Notes: generated by a model not told the origin, from the sequence alone. A stretch of DNA of 64,000 nt from Achromobacter dolens (GCF_902859745.1 NZ_CADIJW010000029.1:1-64000), one strand, 5' to 3'; shown: positions 10,071 to 19,939, numbered from the stretch's first letter. Made by a program: numbers and translations.

Positions 10071-10707
10071 GCAACTTCCTTTCCAGCAGCAGGCTGAGGC
10101 GCGACAGGGGCCAGCACAGCGCGAAATAGATCAGCGCGGCGCAGGCATAGACAGTGAAGGGGCTGAAGGTGGCGTTGGTGATCACCGTGCTGGCCTTGGA
10201 CAGCTCGGTGAAACCGATGATGGAGGTGAGCGCCGTGCTCTTGACGATCTGCACCGCGAAACCGACGGTCGGCGCCACCGCGATGCGCAGCGCCTGCGGC
10301 AGCACCACGTAGCGCATTTGCTGCACGTAGCCCAGCGCCAGGCTGGCCGAAGCTTCCCACTGGCCTTTCGGAATCGCTTCCACGCAGCCGCGCCAGATCT
10401 CGGCCAGGAACGCGCCCGACCACAGCGTCAGCGCCGCGCCCGCGGCCAGCCACGGCGGCACCTCGACCCCGGCCAGCGACAAGCCGAAGAACGCCAGGAA
10501 CAACTGCATCAGCAGCGGCGTGCCCTGGAACAGTTCGATGTAAGCCCAGCTCACGCGCCGCAGCAGCGCCACGCGCGAAGTCCGCATCATCAGCGCCAGC
10601 ATGCCCATCAGCGCGCCGCCGGCAAACGCCACCAGCGACAGCACGACGGTCCAGCGCGCCGCCAGCAGCAGGTTGCGGACAATGTCCCAGGTGGTGAACT
10701 CGATCAT
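10051..10707 (-). CDS. Amino acid ABC transporter permease (second subunit)
   Basis: Membrane protein of 218 aa with about five hydrophobic segments. A typical HisM/GlnP-type EAA loop appears as EAIPKGQWEASASLALG. The open frame reaches back to 10881, but the ATG at 10707 overlaps the stop of the first permease as ATGA, the usual coupling in such operons. It forms a heterodimeric channel with the neighbouring permease. Confidence 0.93.
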
Positions 10708-11372
10708 CGCGCCGCCTTGCGGAACAACCGCCTGCCCGTCATGCGCAGCAACTGGCGCAACAACACCGCCAGCACCAGATAGATGCCGGTGGTCACGAAA
10801 TACACCTCGAACGCGCGGAAATTGCGCGACTGGATGAAGTTGGCCGCGAACGTCAGGTCCTCGGCCGCGATCTGCGAGCACACCGCCGACCCCAGCATCA
10901 CGATCACGATCTGCGACGACAGCGCCGGCCAGATGCGCGCCAATGCGGGTTTCAGCACCACATGGCGGAACACCTGCAAGCGCGTCATCGCCAGGCTGGC
11001 GCCGGCCTCGTACTGGCCCTTGGGCGTGGCGTCGATGCCGGCGCGGATGATCTCGGCGCTGTAGGCGCCCAGGTTCAGCGCCATCGCCAGGCAGGCCGCC
11101 TGCATCTCGCTGAACTGCACGCCCAGCGACGGCAGCCCGAAGAACACGAAAAACAACTGGATCAGGAACGGCGTGTTGCGCACCACCTCCACATAGGCGG
11201 TGACCGGCGCGCGCAGCCAGCGCGGCCCCTGCGTGCGGGCCCAGGCGCAGGCGATGCCCAGCGCCACGCCCGCCACCGCGCCAAACGCGATCAGCTCGAC
11301 CGTCACGCCAATGCCCTTGATGAGCACCGGCGTGTAGTCGAACACGGAAGCGAAGTCGAATTGATAAGCCAT
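10704..11372 (-). CDS. Amino acid ABC transporter permease (first subunit)
   Basis: Membrane protein of 222 aa, homologous to the following permease. Its EAA loop reads DATPKGQYEAGASLAMT. GGAG precedes the ATG at 11372. It lies 28 bases after the receptor gene and overlaps the next permease gene by 4 bases. It is part of the inner-membrane channel of a polar amino-acid importer. Confidence 0.93.
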   Translation of the reverse strand: MAYQFDFASVFDYTPVLIKGIGVTVELIAFGAVAGVALGIACAWARTQGPRWLRAPVTAYVEVVRNTPFLIQLFFVFFGLPSLGVQFSEMQAACLAMALNLGAYSAEIIRAGIDATPKGQYEAGASLAMTRLQVFRHVVLKPALARIWPALSSQIVIVMLGSAVCSQIAAEDLTFAANFIQSRNFRAFEVYFVTTGIYLVLAVLLRQLLRMTGRRLFRKAAR

Positions 11373-11400
11373 GAACAGCGCTCCGGCGCGCGCGCCAGCC

Positions 11401-12183
11401 TTACAGATCCTTGGGCAGATCGGCGCCCAGCCACTTCTTGGAGATCGCCGTCAGCGAGCCGTCGCGCTTGGCGTTGGCCAGGATCTCGTTGACCTTGGCG
11501 CGCAGCTTCGGCTCGTCCTTGTTCAGGCCGATGTAGCAGGGCGAATCCTTGATCAGGAACTTGGTCTCGGGCTTCTTCGGCGGGTTGCGCGCCAGGATCG
11601 CGGCGGCCACCACGTTGCCCGTGGCGATCAGCGGTACCTGGCCCGACAGGAAGGCGGTGATGGTGCCGTTGTTGTCTTCATAGCGCTTGAGCGTGGCCGT
11701 GGGCGGGGCGATCTTGGTCAGCTCGATGTCCTCGACCGCGCCGCGCGTCACGCCGATGGTCTTGCCCGCCAGGTCGGCGGCCGACGCCACCTTCACATCG
11801 GCCGGGCCGAACACGCCGTTGAAGAACGGCGCATACGCGTCGGAGAAATCGATCGCCTTCTCGCGCTCGGGATTCTTGCCCAGGCTGGAGATCACCAGAT
11901 CCACCTTGCGGGTCTGCAGGTACGGCACGCGGTTGGCGCTAGTCACCGGCACCAGCTCCAGCTTCACGCCCAGTTGCTTGGCGATCAGCGCGGCCGTGTC
12001 GATGTCATAGCCCAGCGGCTTCATGTCGGCGCCGACCGAGCCGAACGGCGGGAAGTCCTGCGGCACCGCGACCTTTAGGGTGCCGCGCTTGACGATGTCG
12101 TCCAGGGTGTCGGCATGCGTGAGCGGCGCGGCCAGCAGCGTGGCGGCGGTGCAGAGGGACAGCAACAGGGTTCTACGGTTCAT
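11401..12183 (-). CDS. Amino acid ABC transporter substrate-binding protein (SBP family 3)
   Basis: Periplasmic receptor of 260 aa. The signal peptide spans residues 1 to about 24 (MNRRTLLLSLCTAATLLAAP, ending THA). GTLKVAVPQDFPPFGSVG and GYDIDTAALIAKQLG follow, both classic for family 3 receptors, and later KVDLVISSLGKNPEREKAIDFSD. The ATG at 12183 is preceded by GGAGAG; the longer frame to 12363 is rejected because it would bury the signal peptide. First gene of the ABC operon, so the promoter should lie in 12184-12380. That stretch contains TTGTATACCGAA on the minus strand, a possible regulator half-site. Substrate specificity is unknown. Confidence 0.93.
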   Translation of the reverse strand: MNRRTLLLSLCTAATLLAAPLTHADTLDDIVKRGTLKVAVPQDFPPFGSVGADMKPLGYDIDTAALIAKQLGVKLELVPVTSANRVPYLQTRKVDLVISSLGKNPEREKAIDFSDAYAPFFNGVFGPADVKVASAADLAGKTIGVTRGAVEDIELTKIAPPTATLKRYEDNNGTITAFLSGQVPLIATGNVVAAAILARNPPKKPETKFLIKDSPCYIGLNKDEPKLRAKVNEILANAKRDGSLTAISKKWLGADLPKDL

Positions 12184-12386
12184 GAGGAACTCTCCAGGGC
12201 GCGCCGCCCCGGGAGCGGGGTCGAGCGTTGCACACCAATTCGGTATACAAAACTGGAAAAGCAAGTTCCGTGCCATTTTGCGGCGCCGTGGCGCGCGCCT
12301 ATTGCTCCTCGCCCATCGCACCAGGGTGGTGCATCGTGCGCCGTTGCGGCGCATGCGTGGCACCGGATCGGCACCACGGCGAGCGC

Positions 12387-12405
12387 CGGGGCGGGAACCG
12401 CCCCG
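12387..12405 (-). terminator. GC-rich hairpin after the Bug receptor gene
   Basis: CGGGGCGG and CCGCCCCG form a perfect 8-bp stem with a 3-base loop, 25 bases past the Bug receptor stop on the minus strand. No T-run follows, so it is a plausible but not typical terminator. Confidence 0.4.
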
Positions 12406-12429
12406 CCACCGGCTCCTGCGGGACAGTCG

Positions 12430-13395
12430 TCAGTCCACCTGCGCGCCCGACTGCTTGACCGCCTTGCCCCACTTGTCGACCTCGCCGGCGATGAACGCGC
12501 CGGTGGCCTCGGGCTTCATCGGCATCGGTTCCGCACCACGATCACGGAAGAACTTCTGCATCTCGGGCGTGCCCAGCACGTGGCCAATCTGCTGGCTCAG
12601 ATAGTTGGTCACGGCCGGCGGCGTATCACGCGGCGCCAGCACCGCCGCCCAGCCGATCGCCTCGAAACCGGGATAACCGCTCTCGGCCACCGTCGGCACG
12701 TCCGGCAGTTGCGGCAGGCGCTTGGCCGTCGTCACCGCCAGCGCCACCGCCTTCTTGCTCTGCACGTGCGGCAGCCCCGCCGTCACCGAATCCACCATCA
12801 GCGGCACCTGGTGCCCCAGGAAATCCGCCTGCGCCGGGCCGCTGCCCTTGTACGGAATATGGCGGATGTCGATATTGGCCGCCGCCTTGAACATCTCGGC
12901 CGACAGATGCTGCGTGCCGCCGATGCCGGCGCTGGCATACGCCAGCTCGCCCGGATTGGCGCGCGCCTGCTTGACCAACTGCTGCAGCGACGTGATGCCC
13001 GAAGCCGGCGTCGCCAGGAACATCAGCGGCACCGAGAACACCCCCGACACCGGCGCGAAATCCTTGGTCAGGCTGTAGTTGATGGTCTTGTACAGCGTCT
13101 GGTTCACCGCCGCGGCCGAGCCCGCGATCACCAGCGTGTAACCGTCCGGCGTCGCGCGCGCGGCCTGCTCCATGCCGATATTGCTGCCCGCGCCGGCGCG
13201 GTTCTCCACCACGATCGGTTGTTTGACGGCCGTGCCCAGCTTCTCGGCCAGCGCGCGGGCGAAGATATCGGTGGCCTGCCCCGGCGGGAACGGCACGACC
13301 AGGCGGATGGGACGGTCGGGATACTCGGCATGCGCGGCCGTCGCGGCCGCCGCCAGCACCAGGCCGGCGGCAAGACTGGAAAGAATTCGTGTCAT
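12430..13395 (-). CDS. Bug family (tripartite tricarboxylate transporter) solute receptor
   Basis: Secreted receptor of 321 aa: signal peptide to about residue 23 (ATAAHA), then [23 protein letters not shown], the standard Bug N-terminus, and later [15 protein letters not shown] and [16 protein letters not shown]. Members bind small carboxylates or related solutes for TctAB-type membrane subunits, none of which are encoded here, so it is an orphan receptor. The promoter region of 213 bases is shared with the divergent argD. Confidence 0.93.
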   Translation of the reverse strand: MTRILSSLAAGLVLAAAATAAHAEYPDRPIRLVVPFPPGQATDIFARALAEKLGTAVKQPIVVENRAGAGSNIGMEQAARATPDGYTLVIAGSAAAVNQTLYKTINYSLTKDFAPVSGVFSVPLMFLATPASGITSLQQLVKQARANPGELAYASAGIGGTQHLSAEMFKAAANIDIRHIPYKGSGPAQADFLGHQVPLMVDSVTAGLPHVQSKKAVALAVTTAKRLPQLPDVPTVAESGYPGFEAIGWAAVLAPRDTPPAVTNYLSQQIGHVLGTPEMQKFFRDRGAEPMPMKPEATGAFIAGEVDKWGKAVKQSGAQVD

Positions 13396-13608
13396 GATCG
13401 GTCAGTAAAAAGCGACAAAGCGCGGCGTCCGGCGCCGGCCCTGTTGCATAAAATAGAGAGCCCCGCGCAAGCGGCCCTTTTGGGGCGGCCGTGGGGCGGA
13501 TCGGCTGGGGGTGCGTCACGATAGCATTCCCCCGCCGGTGCTAAATTCGGCATTTAGCGTTTCCCCTTCTTTTTCAACCCCTGTTCTCTCCTTTCAGCAG
13601 GAACCGCC

Positions 13609-14802
13609 ATGGAATTCAGCCAGTACAACGTCAACGCCCTCATGGAGATCACCTCCCGTCCGGACCTCGTGTTCGTGCGCGGCCAGGGGTCCTGGCTGGA
13701 GGATCACGCGGGCAAGCGATACCTGGACTTCGTCCAGGGCTGGGCCGTCAACACCCTGGGCCACAGCGCCCCGGAAATGCAGAAGGCCCTGCTGGACCAG
13801 TCCAAGCTGCTGATGAACCCGTCGCCGGCGTTCTACAACCTGCCCTCCATCGAACTGGCCACCCGCCTGACCAGCGCCTCGGTCTTCGACCGCGTCTTCT
13901 TCGCCAACAGCGGCGGCGAAGCCAACGAAGGCGCCATCAAGCTGGCGCGCAAATGGGGCCAGGTCAACAAGAAAGGCGCCTACAAGATCATCACCATGAA
14001 CCACGGCTTCCACGGCCGCACCCTGGCCACGATGTCGGCGTCCGGCAAGCCGGGCTGGGACAAGATGTTCGCGCCGCAGGTGGAAGGTTTCCCGAAGGCC
14101 GAGATCAATGATCTGGAATCGGTGCGCAAGCTGATCGATGATCAGACCGTCGCCATCATGCTCGAACCTGTGCAGGGCGAAGCTGGTGTCATCCCCGCTA
14201 CCAAGGAATTCATGCAGGGCCTGCGCAAGTTGGCGGATGAGCACAAGCTGTTGTTTATTGTTGATGAAGTGCAGACGGGGATGGGGCGTACGGGGACGTT
14301 GTTCGCCTACCAGCAATCCGACGTGGTGCCGGACATCATGACGCTGGCCAAGGGGATTGGTGGTGGGGTGCCGTTGGCTGCGCTGTTGGCGCGTCAGGAA
14401 GTTTGCGTGTTCTCGCATGGGGACCAGGGTGGTACGTATAACGGCAATCCGCTGATGGCGGCTGTCGGCGTGGCGGTGTTCGACGCTCTGGCTGCTCCGG
14501 GCTTTATGGAATCGGTCAATGCGCGTGCCAAGCAACTGTCGGAAGGCCTGCTGGCCCTGTCGGCTAAGTACGGCATGAAGGGCGAGCGTGGGATGGGCCT
14601 GCTGCGTGCGCTGGTGATGGATCGCGATGATGGCCCCGCCATCGTCGAAGCCGCGCGGAATCTGGCGCCGAATGGGCTGCTGCTGAATGCGCCGCGCGGG
14701 AATTTGCTGCGGTTTATGCCGGCGTTGAATGTGACGGCTGAAGAAATCGATACGATGCTTACGCAGTTGGATGGGTTGATTGCGCAGGTGCGCAAGGCTT
14801 GA
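13609..14802 (+). CDS. argD: Acetylornithine aminotransferase family protein
   Basis: A class III PLP aminotransferase of 397 aa. Visible landmarks are FFANSGGEANEGAIKLAR, the cofactor pocket HGFHGRT, IVDEVQTGMGRTG and the PLP lysine in TLAKGIGGGVP (K248). Length and motifs fit N-acetylornithine aminotransferase of arginine biosynthesis, although ornithine or 4-aminobutyrate aminotransferases share the fold. CAGGAA precedes the ATG. The codon choice shifts within the gene: roughly the first 550 bases use mostly C/G-ending codons, while from about 14170 onward many codons end in T or are G-rich (GTT, GGG, GGT). A strong terminator follows, so it is probably a single-gene unit. Confidence 0.9.
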   Translation: MEFSQYNVNALMEITSRPDLVFVRGQGSWLEDHAGKRYLDFVQGWAVNTLGHSAPEMQKALLDQSKLLMNPSPAFYNLPSIELATRLTSASVFDRVFFANSGGEANEGAIKLARKWGQVNKKGAYKIITMNHGFHGRTLATMSASGKPGWDKMFAPQVEGFPKAEINDLESVRKLIDDQTVAIMLEPVQGEAGVIPATKEFMQGLRKLADEHKLLFIVDEVQTGMGRTGTLFAYQQSDVVPDIMTLAKGIGGGVPLAALLARQEVCVFSHGDQGGTYNGNPLMAAVGVAVFDALAAPGFMESVNARAKQLSEGLLALSAKYGMKGERGMGLLRALVMDRDDGPAIVEAARNLAPNGLLLNAPRGNLLRFMPALNVTAEEIDTMLTQLDGLIAQVRKA

Positions 14803-14825
14803 TGGAAGCGATTCGTTAAGCCATG

Positions 14826-14859
14826 AAGATAAGAGCCGCGTTTGCGGCCCTTATCTTTT
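14826..14859 (+). terminator. Rho-independent terminator of argD
   Basis: The stem pairs AAGATAAG and GCCGC with GCGGC and CTTATCTT around a GTTT loop, with one internal mismatch, followed by a T-run. It begins 24 bases after the argD stop. This is the clearest intrinsic terminator in the window. Confidence 0.9.
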
Positions 14860-14993
14860 CCATCCTGTTTACGTACTTATTCGTGTAAGGCTTCTGCCAA
14901 TATCGCGGCATTCAATTCAAGGTCGGGTCCTGGATTCTCCGCCAGATGCGCGTTATCTGCGCTGGACCGTAACCGAGGGCTCATGGCCAAACC

Positions 14994-17357
14994 CTAAAAC
15001 GTGTATTTCGCCGTCAACAAAAACGACCGCGGCGCGCCGAAGTGATTGTTGTCCTGGGTGCTTCCGATCGCCTGGTAGTAATACTTGTCGAACAGGTTGT
15101 ACACGTTCAGGCGCAGATCCAGGTTCGGCGTGGCCCGATACGCCACCACGGCATCCCAGATGCTATACCCGGGCTGGCGCACGTTATACGCGGGCAAGCT
15201 GATCGCGCTTTGCACGCGCACCGCTCCGCCCACGCGCCACGCATTCAGCGAGCCGGGCAAGGTGTACATGGTCGAGAGCTTGAACAGATGGCGTGGAGTC
15301 TGCGTATCGTAGGCCGCGCCCGCCCGGAGATTGCCCGAATCCTCCAGGTATTTCGACTGGTTGTACGTATAGCCGGCCGACACCTGCCAGCCCGGCGTGA
15401 TCGCGCCCGCCACTTCGAATTCGACGCCCCGGCTCTGCACCTTGCCAGACGGCGCATAGCACTCGCTCACCCCCGGGCTGCACGCGGACGTGTCCAGCGC
15501 GACGGGACGGTTGCGCTGGCGAATCTGGAACACCGCGGCGCTGGCGTTGAGCCGCCCGCCGAAATATTCGCCCTTGATCCCGGCTTCCAGATTGGTGCCG
15601 ATGACCGGGTCCAGCGGCGCGCCACCCGTCGACTGATTGCTCTGAGGCTGGAACACGCTGGTCCAGCTGGTGTAGACGGTGTGTTGGCGGTCCAGGTCAT
15701 AGATCAGGCCCGCGTAGGGCGTCAACTCGTGCTTGACCTTGTAGTCCGCCGGCGGGCTGACGTAATCGCCTGACTTCAGCTGCATGTCGTATTCATACCA
15801 GTCCAGCCGCGCGCCCAGCATCAGCGTCAGCGGGTCGGCCAGGCTCAGGCGGGTGGTGGCGTAGCCGCTGACCTGGCGCTGGTATCCCTTGCGCGACCAC
15901 GGGTAGACGAACGCGGGCTTCTCGACGGCGCTGGAATTCCAGTGTTCCGGGTCGACAGTCATGTTGTAGTCCAACGGCCAGCCGCCAGGGCCGTCATTGT
16001 CCTTGTTCTTCAGGAAGCTGCCGCCCAGCACCAGCTCATGCGTGCGCCCCAGCAGCCTGAACGGGCCGCTAAGATAACCGTCCACGCTGTACTGGGTCTT
16101 GTCATAGGCATACTGGCCCAGCCCCTGCCCGAAGAGCGTCGAGTCTTCCAGGGGGTACAGATAGCTGCCCAGCATATTCATCTGGGCGCGCAGCGTGCGG
16201 GCGGTCAGCTTGCCGGACCAGCCGTTCTCGAAACGGTGGTCGAGCTCGGCGAAGAAGCTGGTGTTCTCCTTGTTCCAATAGGCCCAATCCGGCGACAGGC
16301 GGGTCGAGCGTTTGAAGTCATAGAAGCTGCCGTCCCGGCGCGTCGGCAGGCCATTCCAATCCGCGCCCGGATTGTCCTCGCGGTTGTAGTAGCCGCCGAT
16401 GCTGAGCGTGGTGCTGGCCGTGATGTCGGCTTCGATCGTGCCGTAGAAAAGCTGGCGCTGGTGCTCGTAGGCCTTCTTGAAGGTGTTCGAATCCTGATAG
16501 GCCACCACGCCCCGGGCGCGCAAGGTGCCGCTCTGGTTCAGCGGGCCCGAGCCGTCGACCTCGCCCCGGTAATTGTCCCAGCTTCCCGCGCTGGTCGTCA
16601 CCGAGAACTGCGGCACCGCCGTGGCGCGCTTGCGCACCAGGTTGATCGTGCCCGAGGGATTGCCGGCCCCCGTCATCATGCCGGCCGCGCCGCGCAGCAC
16701 CTCGATGTGATCGTACATGGCCAGCGTGGCCACACCCTGCGTGTCGTAGTCGTAGCCCAGCGGAACCCCGTCGGCCAGGAACGAACTGATCTCGAAGCCG
16801 CGAGAGAAGAACTGCGTGCGTTCACCGCCGCCGATCTGGCGCGTCGTCAGCCCCGTCGTATCGCGGGCAACGTCGTCCAGCGACTGATAGCCCCGGTCTT
16901 CGATCTGCTGGCGCGTCACCACGCTGACCGACTGCGGCGTCTCGCGCGGGGACAGCGCGAACTTGGTGGCCGTGGACATGACCGGCGTGGTGTAGGAATG
17001 GGTCCCCTCGGTCACCCCCAACGTGGCCGCTTCCACCGTCACCGGCGCCAGCGTCGTCGCGCTGGCCGGGGCCACCGTCAGGCTGCCATCCGGCGTGCGC
17101 CGCAATTCCAGTCCGCTGCCGGCCAGCGCGCGGGCAGTGGCTTCCTCCACTGACAACTGGCCGGAGACGGCGGGGGCGGACTTGCCCGCCACCAGATCGG
17201 CCCGAAACGAGATCACCGCGCCCGCTATGCGGGCGATCTGGGTCAGCGCCACATCCAGCCGGCCGGCGGGCAAGTCGTATTGACGCAGCGCCTGGGCATG
17301 GGCGGTGCTGGCGGCGGCTACGATGACGCAGGCGGCCGGAAACCTCAGGGAAAGCAT
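14994..17357 (-). CDS. TonB-dependent siderophore receptor with N-terminal signalling (STN) domain
   Basis: Outer-membrane receptor of 787 aa. The signal peptide ends near AHAQA. The secretin/TonB short N-terminal domain follows (about 25-100), containing YDLPAGRLDVALTQIA. A plug domain lies around 125-240 (PRETPQSVSVVTRQQIEDRG), and a long beta-barrel ends in the terminal aromatic LTAKYTF. The STN domain marks it as a transducing receptor that signals through FecR to an ECF sigma factor, and both partners are encoded immediately upstream. The ATG at 17357 has GGAG in front and starts at the signal peptide, so it is preferred to the Met at 17414. The ligand, probably a ferric siderophore, is not identifiable. 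Confidence 0.95.
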   Translation of the reverse strand: MLSLRFPAACVIVAAASTAHAQALRQYDLPAGRLDVALTQIARIAGAVISFRADLVAGKSAPAVSGQLSVEEATARALAGSGLELRRTPDGSLTVAPASATTLAPVTVEAATLGVTEGTHSYTTPVMSTATKFALSPRETPQSVSVVTRQQIEDRGYQSLDDVARDTTGLTTRQIGGGERTQFFSRGFEISSFLADGVPLGYDYDTQGVATLAMYDHIEVLRGAAGMMTGAGNPSGTINLVRKRATAVPQFSVTTSAGSWDNYRGEVDGSGPLNQSGTLRARGVVAYQDSNTFKKAYEHQRQLFYGTIEADITASTTLSIGGYYNREDNPGADWNGLPTRRDGSFYDFKRSTRLSPDWAYWNKENTSFFAELDHRFENGWSGKLTARTLRAQMNMLGSYLYPLEDSTLFGQGLGQYAYDKTQYSVDGYLSGPFRLLGRTHELVLGGSFLKNKDNDGPGGWPLDYNMTVDPEHWNSSAVEKPAFVYPWSRKGYQRQVSGYATTRLSLADPLTLMLGARLDWYEYDMQLKSGDYVSPPADYKVKHELTPYAGLIYDLDRQHTVYTSWTSVFQPQSNQSTGGAPLDPVIGTNLEAGIKGEYFGGRLNASAAVFQIRQRNRPVALDTSACSPGVSECYAPSGKVQSRGVEFEVAGAITPGWQVSAGYTYNQSKYLEDSGNLRAGAAYDTQTPRHLFKLSTMYTLPGSLNAWRVGGAVRVQSAISLPAYNVRQPGYSIWDAVVAYRATPNLDLRLNVYNLFDKYYYQAIGSTQDNNHFGAPRSFLLTAKYTF

Positions 17358-17441
17358 GGAACACTCCGTGGATGCGTGAGCACGCGTTCCATGTATGTGC
17401 ATCGGCGCCATCAAAAAAACACCTGGCGCGAAAAAAAAATT

Positions 17442-18386
17442 TCAAGCCAGGTCGATCATCACGTACCAACGGCTCAGCCGCTGCAACCGGATCGGCAAGG
17501 TATTCCTGAGCGCCTCCAGCGCCCGCTCGCCGTCGTCCAGCGGAAACAGCCCCGTCACGCGCAGCCGCGAAGCCTGCGGCGATATCCGCAGCCAGCCGGG
17601 CTGATAGCGGGCCAGCGCATCCACCACGGTCTGCAGCGGCTCATCATGGACTTCAAGCTCGCCGTTCTGCCAGGCGGCGGTGTGCTCCTGGCCGTTTTGT
17701 ACCGTTTCGACCTGCCGCGCATCGAACCAGACGCCCTGCCCCGGCGCTAACGGCTGGCGCACGCCTTTCTGCGTGGTGACCTCGGCGGCCCCGCTCAAGG
17801 CCAGGCAGAAGCTGCGCTCGGCGCCACAGCGCACCATGGCGCTCCCCGAGGCAAGCCGGACCTCGCCTTGCGGCAGCCGCACTTGCAGTCCCTGGCTGCC
17901 CCGCAACTCAAAAATCGCCGCGCCGGCCGATACCCGCACGACATGCTGCGCTTCCCACGACGCCGCGCTGCGCGCATCCAGCGCCATCACATTGCCATCC
18001 GGCAAGTCCACGCGCCGGCGTTCGCCGGTGCGGGTCACATAGCCCGCTGTCAGATACTGCAACGGCACATAGCGATCCGCCACACCTGCGCCCAGCAGCA
18101 ACGCCCCGCCCGCCAGCGCCAGCTTCCCCAGCCGGCGGCGCTGCGCAAGCTGTGGCCTCACCAGTGAACGCCGCAGCGCATCGCCATCGGCCAGCAGCCC
18201 CGGCCGCAACGCGTGCACCATGCCATCGAGCGCCGCGTTCAGCCGCTGCCAGGCCGCGCCATGGCTCGGGCTCTCCGCCAGCCACAGCTCAAACGCCGCG
18301 CGGTCCGCATCGTTGGCCTGCCCGCTGGTCAGACAGACCTGCCACTCAATCGCCGCCGCGCGGGCGCGCGCGTCCAAGGCCGTCAT
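17442..18386 (-). CDS. FecR family anti-sigma / sigma regulator
   Basis: Inner-membrane regulator of 314 aa. The N-terminal cytoplasmic domain (AIEWQVCLTSGQ, FELWLAESPSHGAAWQRL) is the sigma-binding part. One membrane helix follows near residue 95 (LALAGGALLLGAGVA), then the periplasmic FecR domain with RTGERRRVDLPDGNVMALDARSAA and a C-terminal STN-receptor contact region. It normally holds the sigma factor in check and relays the signal from the TonB receptor. The start at 18386 overlaps the sigma-factor stop as ATGA. Confidence 0.93.
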   Translation of the reverse strand: MTALDARARAAAIEWQVCLTSGQANDADRAAFELWLAESPSHGAAWQRLNAALDGMVHALRPGLLADGDALRRSLVRPQLAQRRRLGKLALAGGALLLGAGVADRYVPLQYLTAGYVTRTGERRRVDLPDGNVMALDARSAASWEAQHVVRVSAGAAIFELRGSQGLQVRLPQGEVRLASGSAMVRCGAERSFCLALSGAAEVTTQKGVRQPLAPGQGVWFDARQVETVQNGQEHTAAWQNGELEVHDEPLQTVVDALARYQPGWLRISPQASRLRVTGLFPLDDGERALEALRNTLPIRLQRLSRWYVMIDLA

Positions 18387-18883
18387 AGCCCAAACACCTC
18401 GCAGCAACGGCGCAAAGCCTGCATGATGTACTTGCGCACCATGGTCGGCGATACGTCCAGGCGCGCGGCGATCTCCACATGCGTCATGCCATCGAGCTGG
18501 CTATACAGAAACGCCATCCTGGCCTTGGAGGACAGCCCGTCCAGCGCCGTGTCGAGCCTCTGCAACGAGTGCAACGTCTGTACCCGTTCCTCGGCCGACG
18601 GCTCCAGCGGTTCCGGCTGCAAGCGCAACATCTCCAGCCAGGCTTGCTCCAGCTCGCGCCGCCGCCACAGCCGCCAAGTAATGCGCCGGGCGATCGTGAT
18701 CAGCATCGCCCGCGGCTCGTTCAATTGATCCAGCGCGGGGAGGCAGAGGAGTTGCGTGAAGGTTTCACCGGCGACATCCTCGGCGTCTTCGCGATTGCGC
18801 AATCCATTGCGCAGCCGCCGCTCCAGCCAGGGATGGTCGTTCTTGTAAATGGTGGAAAACCGGCTATCGCGTGTCGAGTCCAC
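18383..18883 (-). CDS. ECF sigma factor, FecI-like
   Basis: RNA polymerase sigma factor of 166 aa of the extracytoplasmic-function group. Region 2 contains NREDAEDVAGETFTQLL and region 4 the helix-turn-helix MTHVEIAARLDVSPTMVRKYI, with the FecI-style ending MQALRRCCEVFGL. The GTG at 18883 gives the usual family length. It is first in the order sigma, FecR, TonB receptor, and a Fur-box-like sequence lies just upstream, so iron limitation probably derepresses it. Confidence 0.93.
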   Translation of the reverse strand: MDSTRDSRFSTIYKNDHPWLERRLRNGLRNREDAEDVAGETFTQLLCLPALDQLNEPRAMLITIARRITWRLWRRRELEQAWLEMLRLQPEPLEPSAEERVQTLHSLQRLDTALDGLSSKARMAFLYSQLDGMTHVEIAARLDVSPTMVRKYIMQALRRCCEVFGL

Positions 18884-18903
18884 GGCTTGCGCTATGAATT
18901 AAT

Positions 18904-18922
18904 GGGAATCGTTATCAATTAT
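18904..18922 (-). promoter_or_regulatory. Fur box upstream of the FecI-like sigma gene
   Basis: GGGAATCGTTATCAATTAT (plus strand) closely resembles the Fur consensus built from GATAAT-type hexamers; the minus strand reads as a GATAAT/GATAAC array. It ends about 20 bases upstream of the GTG start, where bound Fur would block transcription. Confidence 0.75.
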
Positions 18923-18982
18923 CGCATGGCGGGCGCGGCCGGTTCCAGCCCATTGGAGCCCATCCAGCTGCGTCAGCCGCTC

Positions 18983-19939
18983 TCACCCCGCCCGCCGGAA
19001 CGCCCGTCGATACCCCGTTGGGCTCGTCCCCACGATCCCCGTGAAATGCTCCCGCAGCGACACCGCTGACCCGAACCCCACCTCCATCGCCACCCGCTCC
19101 ACCGGCAGGTCCGTCGTCTCCAGCATCCCGCGCGCACGATTTACGCGGGCCTGGATCACCCATTGCAGCGGACTCACCCCCAGCAGTTCCTGAAACCGCC
19201 GGTTCAACGTGCGCACGCTGACCGCGGCCTGGGTGGCCAGCGCGGCGACGGTCAGGTTCTCGGCCAGCCGGTGTTCGATCCAGTGCAGCAGCGGCGTCAG
19301 GTCGGTGTGCGAGGCCGGCGTGGGCCTGACGATGAATTGCGCCTGGCCGCCGGCGCGTTCCAGCGGCACGACGGCCAGGCGGGCACTGTTGGCGGCGACG
19401 GCGGCGCCGTGGTCGCGCTTGATCATGTGCAGGCACAGGTCCATGCCGGCGGCGGCGCCGGCGGAGGTCAGGACCTGGCCGTTGTCGACGAACAGGACGT
19501 TGGGGTTGACGTCGATGGCGGGGTAGCGGCGCGCGAGCTGGCCGGCGGCTTTCCAGTGGGTGGTGGCCTTGAGGCCGTCGAGGATGCCGCTGGCGGCCAG
19601 GACGAAGGCGCCGGTGCAGATGGAGGCGATGCGGGCGCCCTGGGCGTGGGCGTGGCGGACCACATCAAGGATGTCGTCCGGGACGCTGTCGGCCGGGTCG
19701 GCCAGGCCGGGGATGACGAGGGTGTCGGCGCCGCGCGCGGCGTCCAGGCGGTGGCGGATGTGCAGGTCGTAGGCGTGGGTGCGGACGCGGGGTTTGCCGG
19801 CGTGGACCTGCACGGCGTAGGGGCGGCGGCCGTCGAGGGTTTCGGCGAGCTGGAAGATCTCGCAGGGGATGGACAGGTCGCCCGCGACGAGGCCGTCGAA
19901 GGCGAGCACGGCGACGCGGTGCGGGGTGGGCGGGGGCAT
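18983..19939 (-). CDS. GlxA family AraC-type transcriptional regulator
   Basis: This 318-aa protein joins a DJ-1/PfpI-like amidotransferase-type domain to an AraC DNA-binding domain. The first domain (about 5-175) contains VAVLAFDGLVAGDLSIPCEIFQ and the elbow ASICTGAFVLAASGILDG. The AraC domain (about 225-318) has two helix-turn-helix units and the signature GFGSAVSLREHFTGIVGTSPTGYRRAF. Relatives control arginine, carnitine or glycine-betaine catabolism. The frame runs upstream to 20233; the ATG at 19939 fits the family, while a Met at 20011 would add a Pro/Arg-rich leader. The target is unknown. Confidence 0.88.
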   Translation of the reverse strand: MPPPTPHRVAVLAFDGLVAGDLSIPCEIFQLAETLDGRRPYAVQVHAGKPRVRTHAYDLHIRHRLDAARGADTLVIPGLADPADSVPDDILDVVRHAHAQGARIASICTGAFVLAASGILDGLKATTHWKAAGQLARRYPAIDVNPNVLFVDNGQVLTSAGAAAGMDLCLHMIKRDHGAAVAANSARLAVVPLERAGGQAQFIVRPTPASHTDLTPLLHWIEHRLAENLTVAALATQAAVSVRTLNRRFQELLGVSPLQWVIQARVNRARGMLETTDLPVERVAMEVGFGSAVSLREHFTGIVGTSPTGYRRAFRRAG

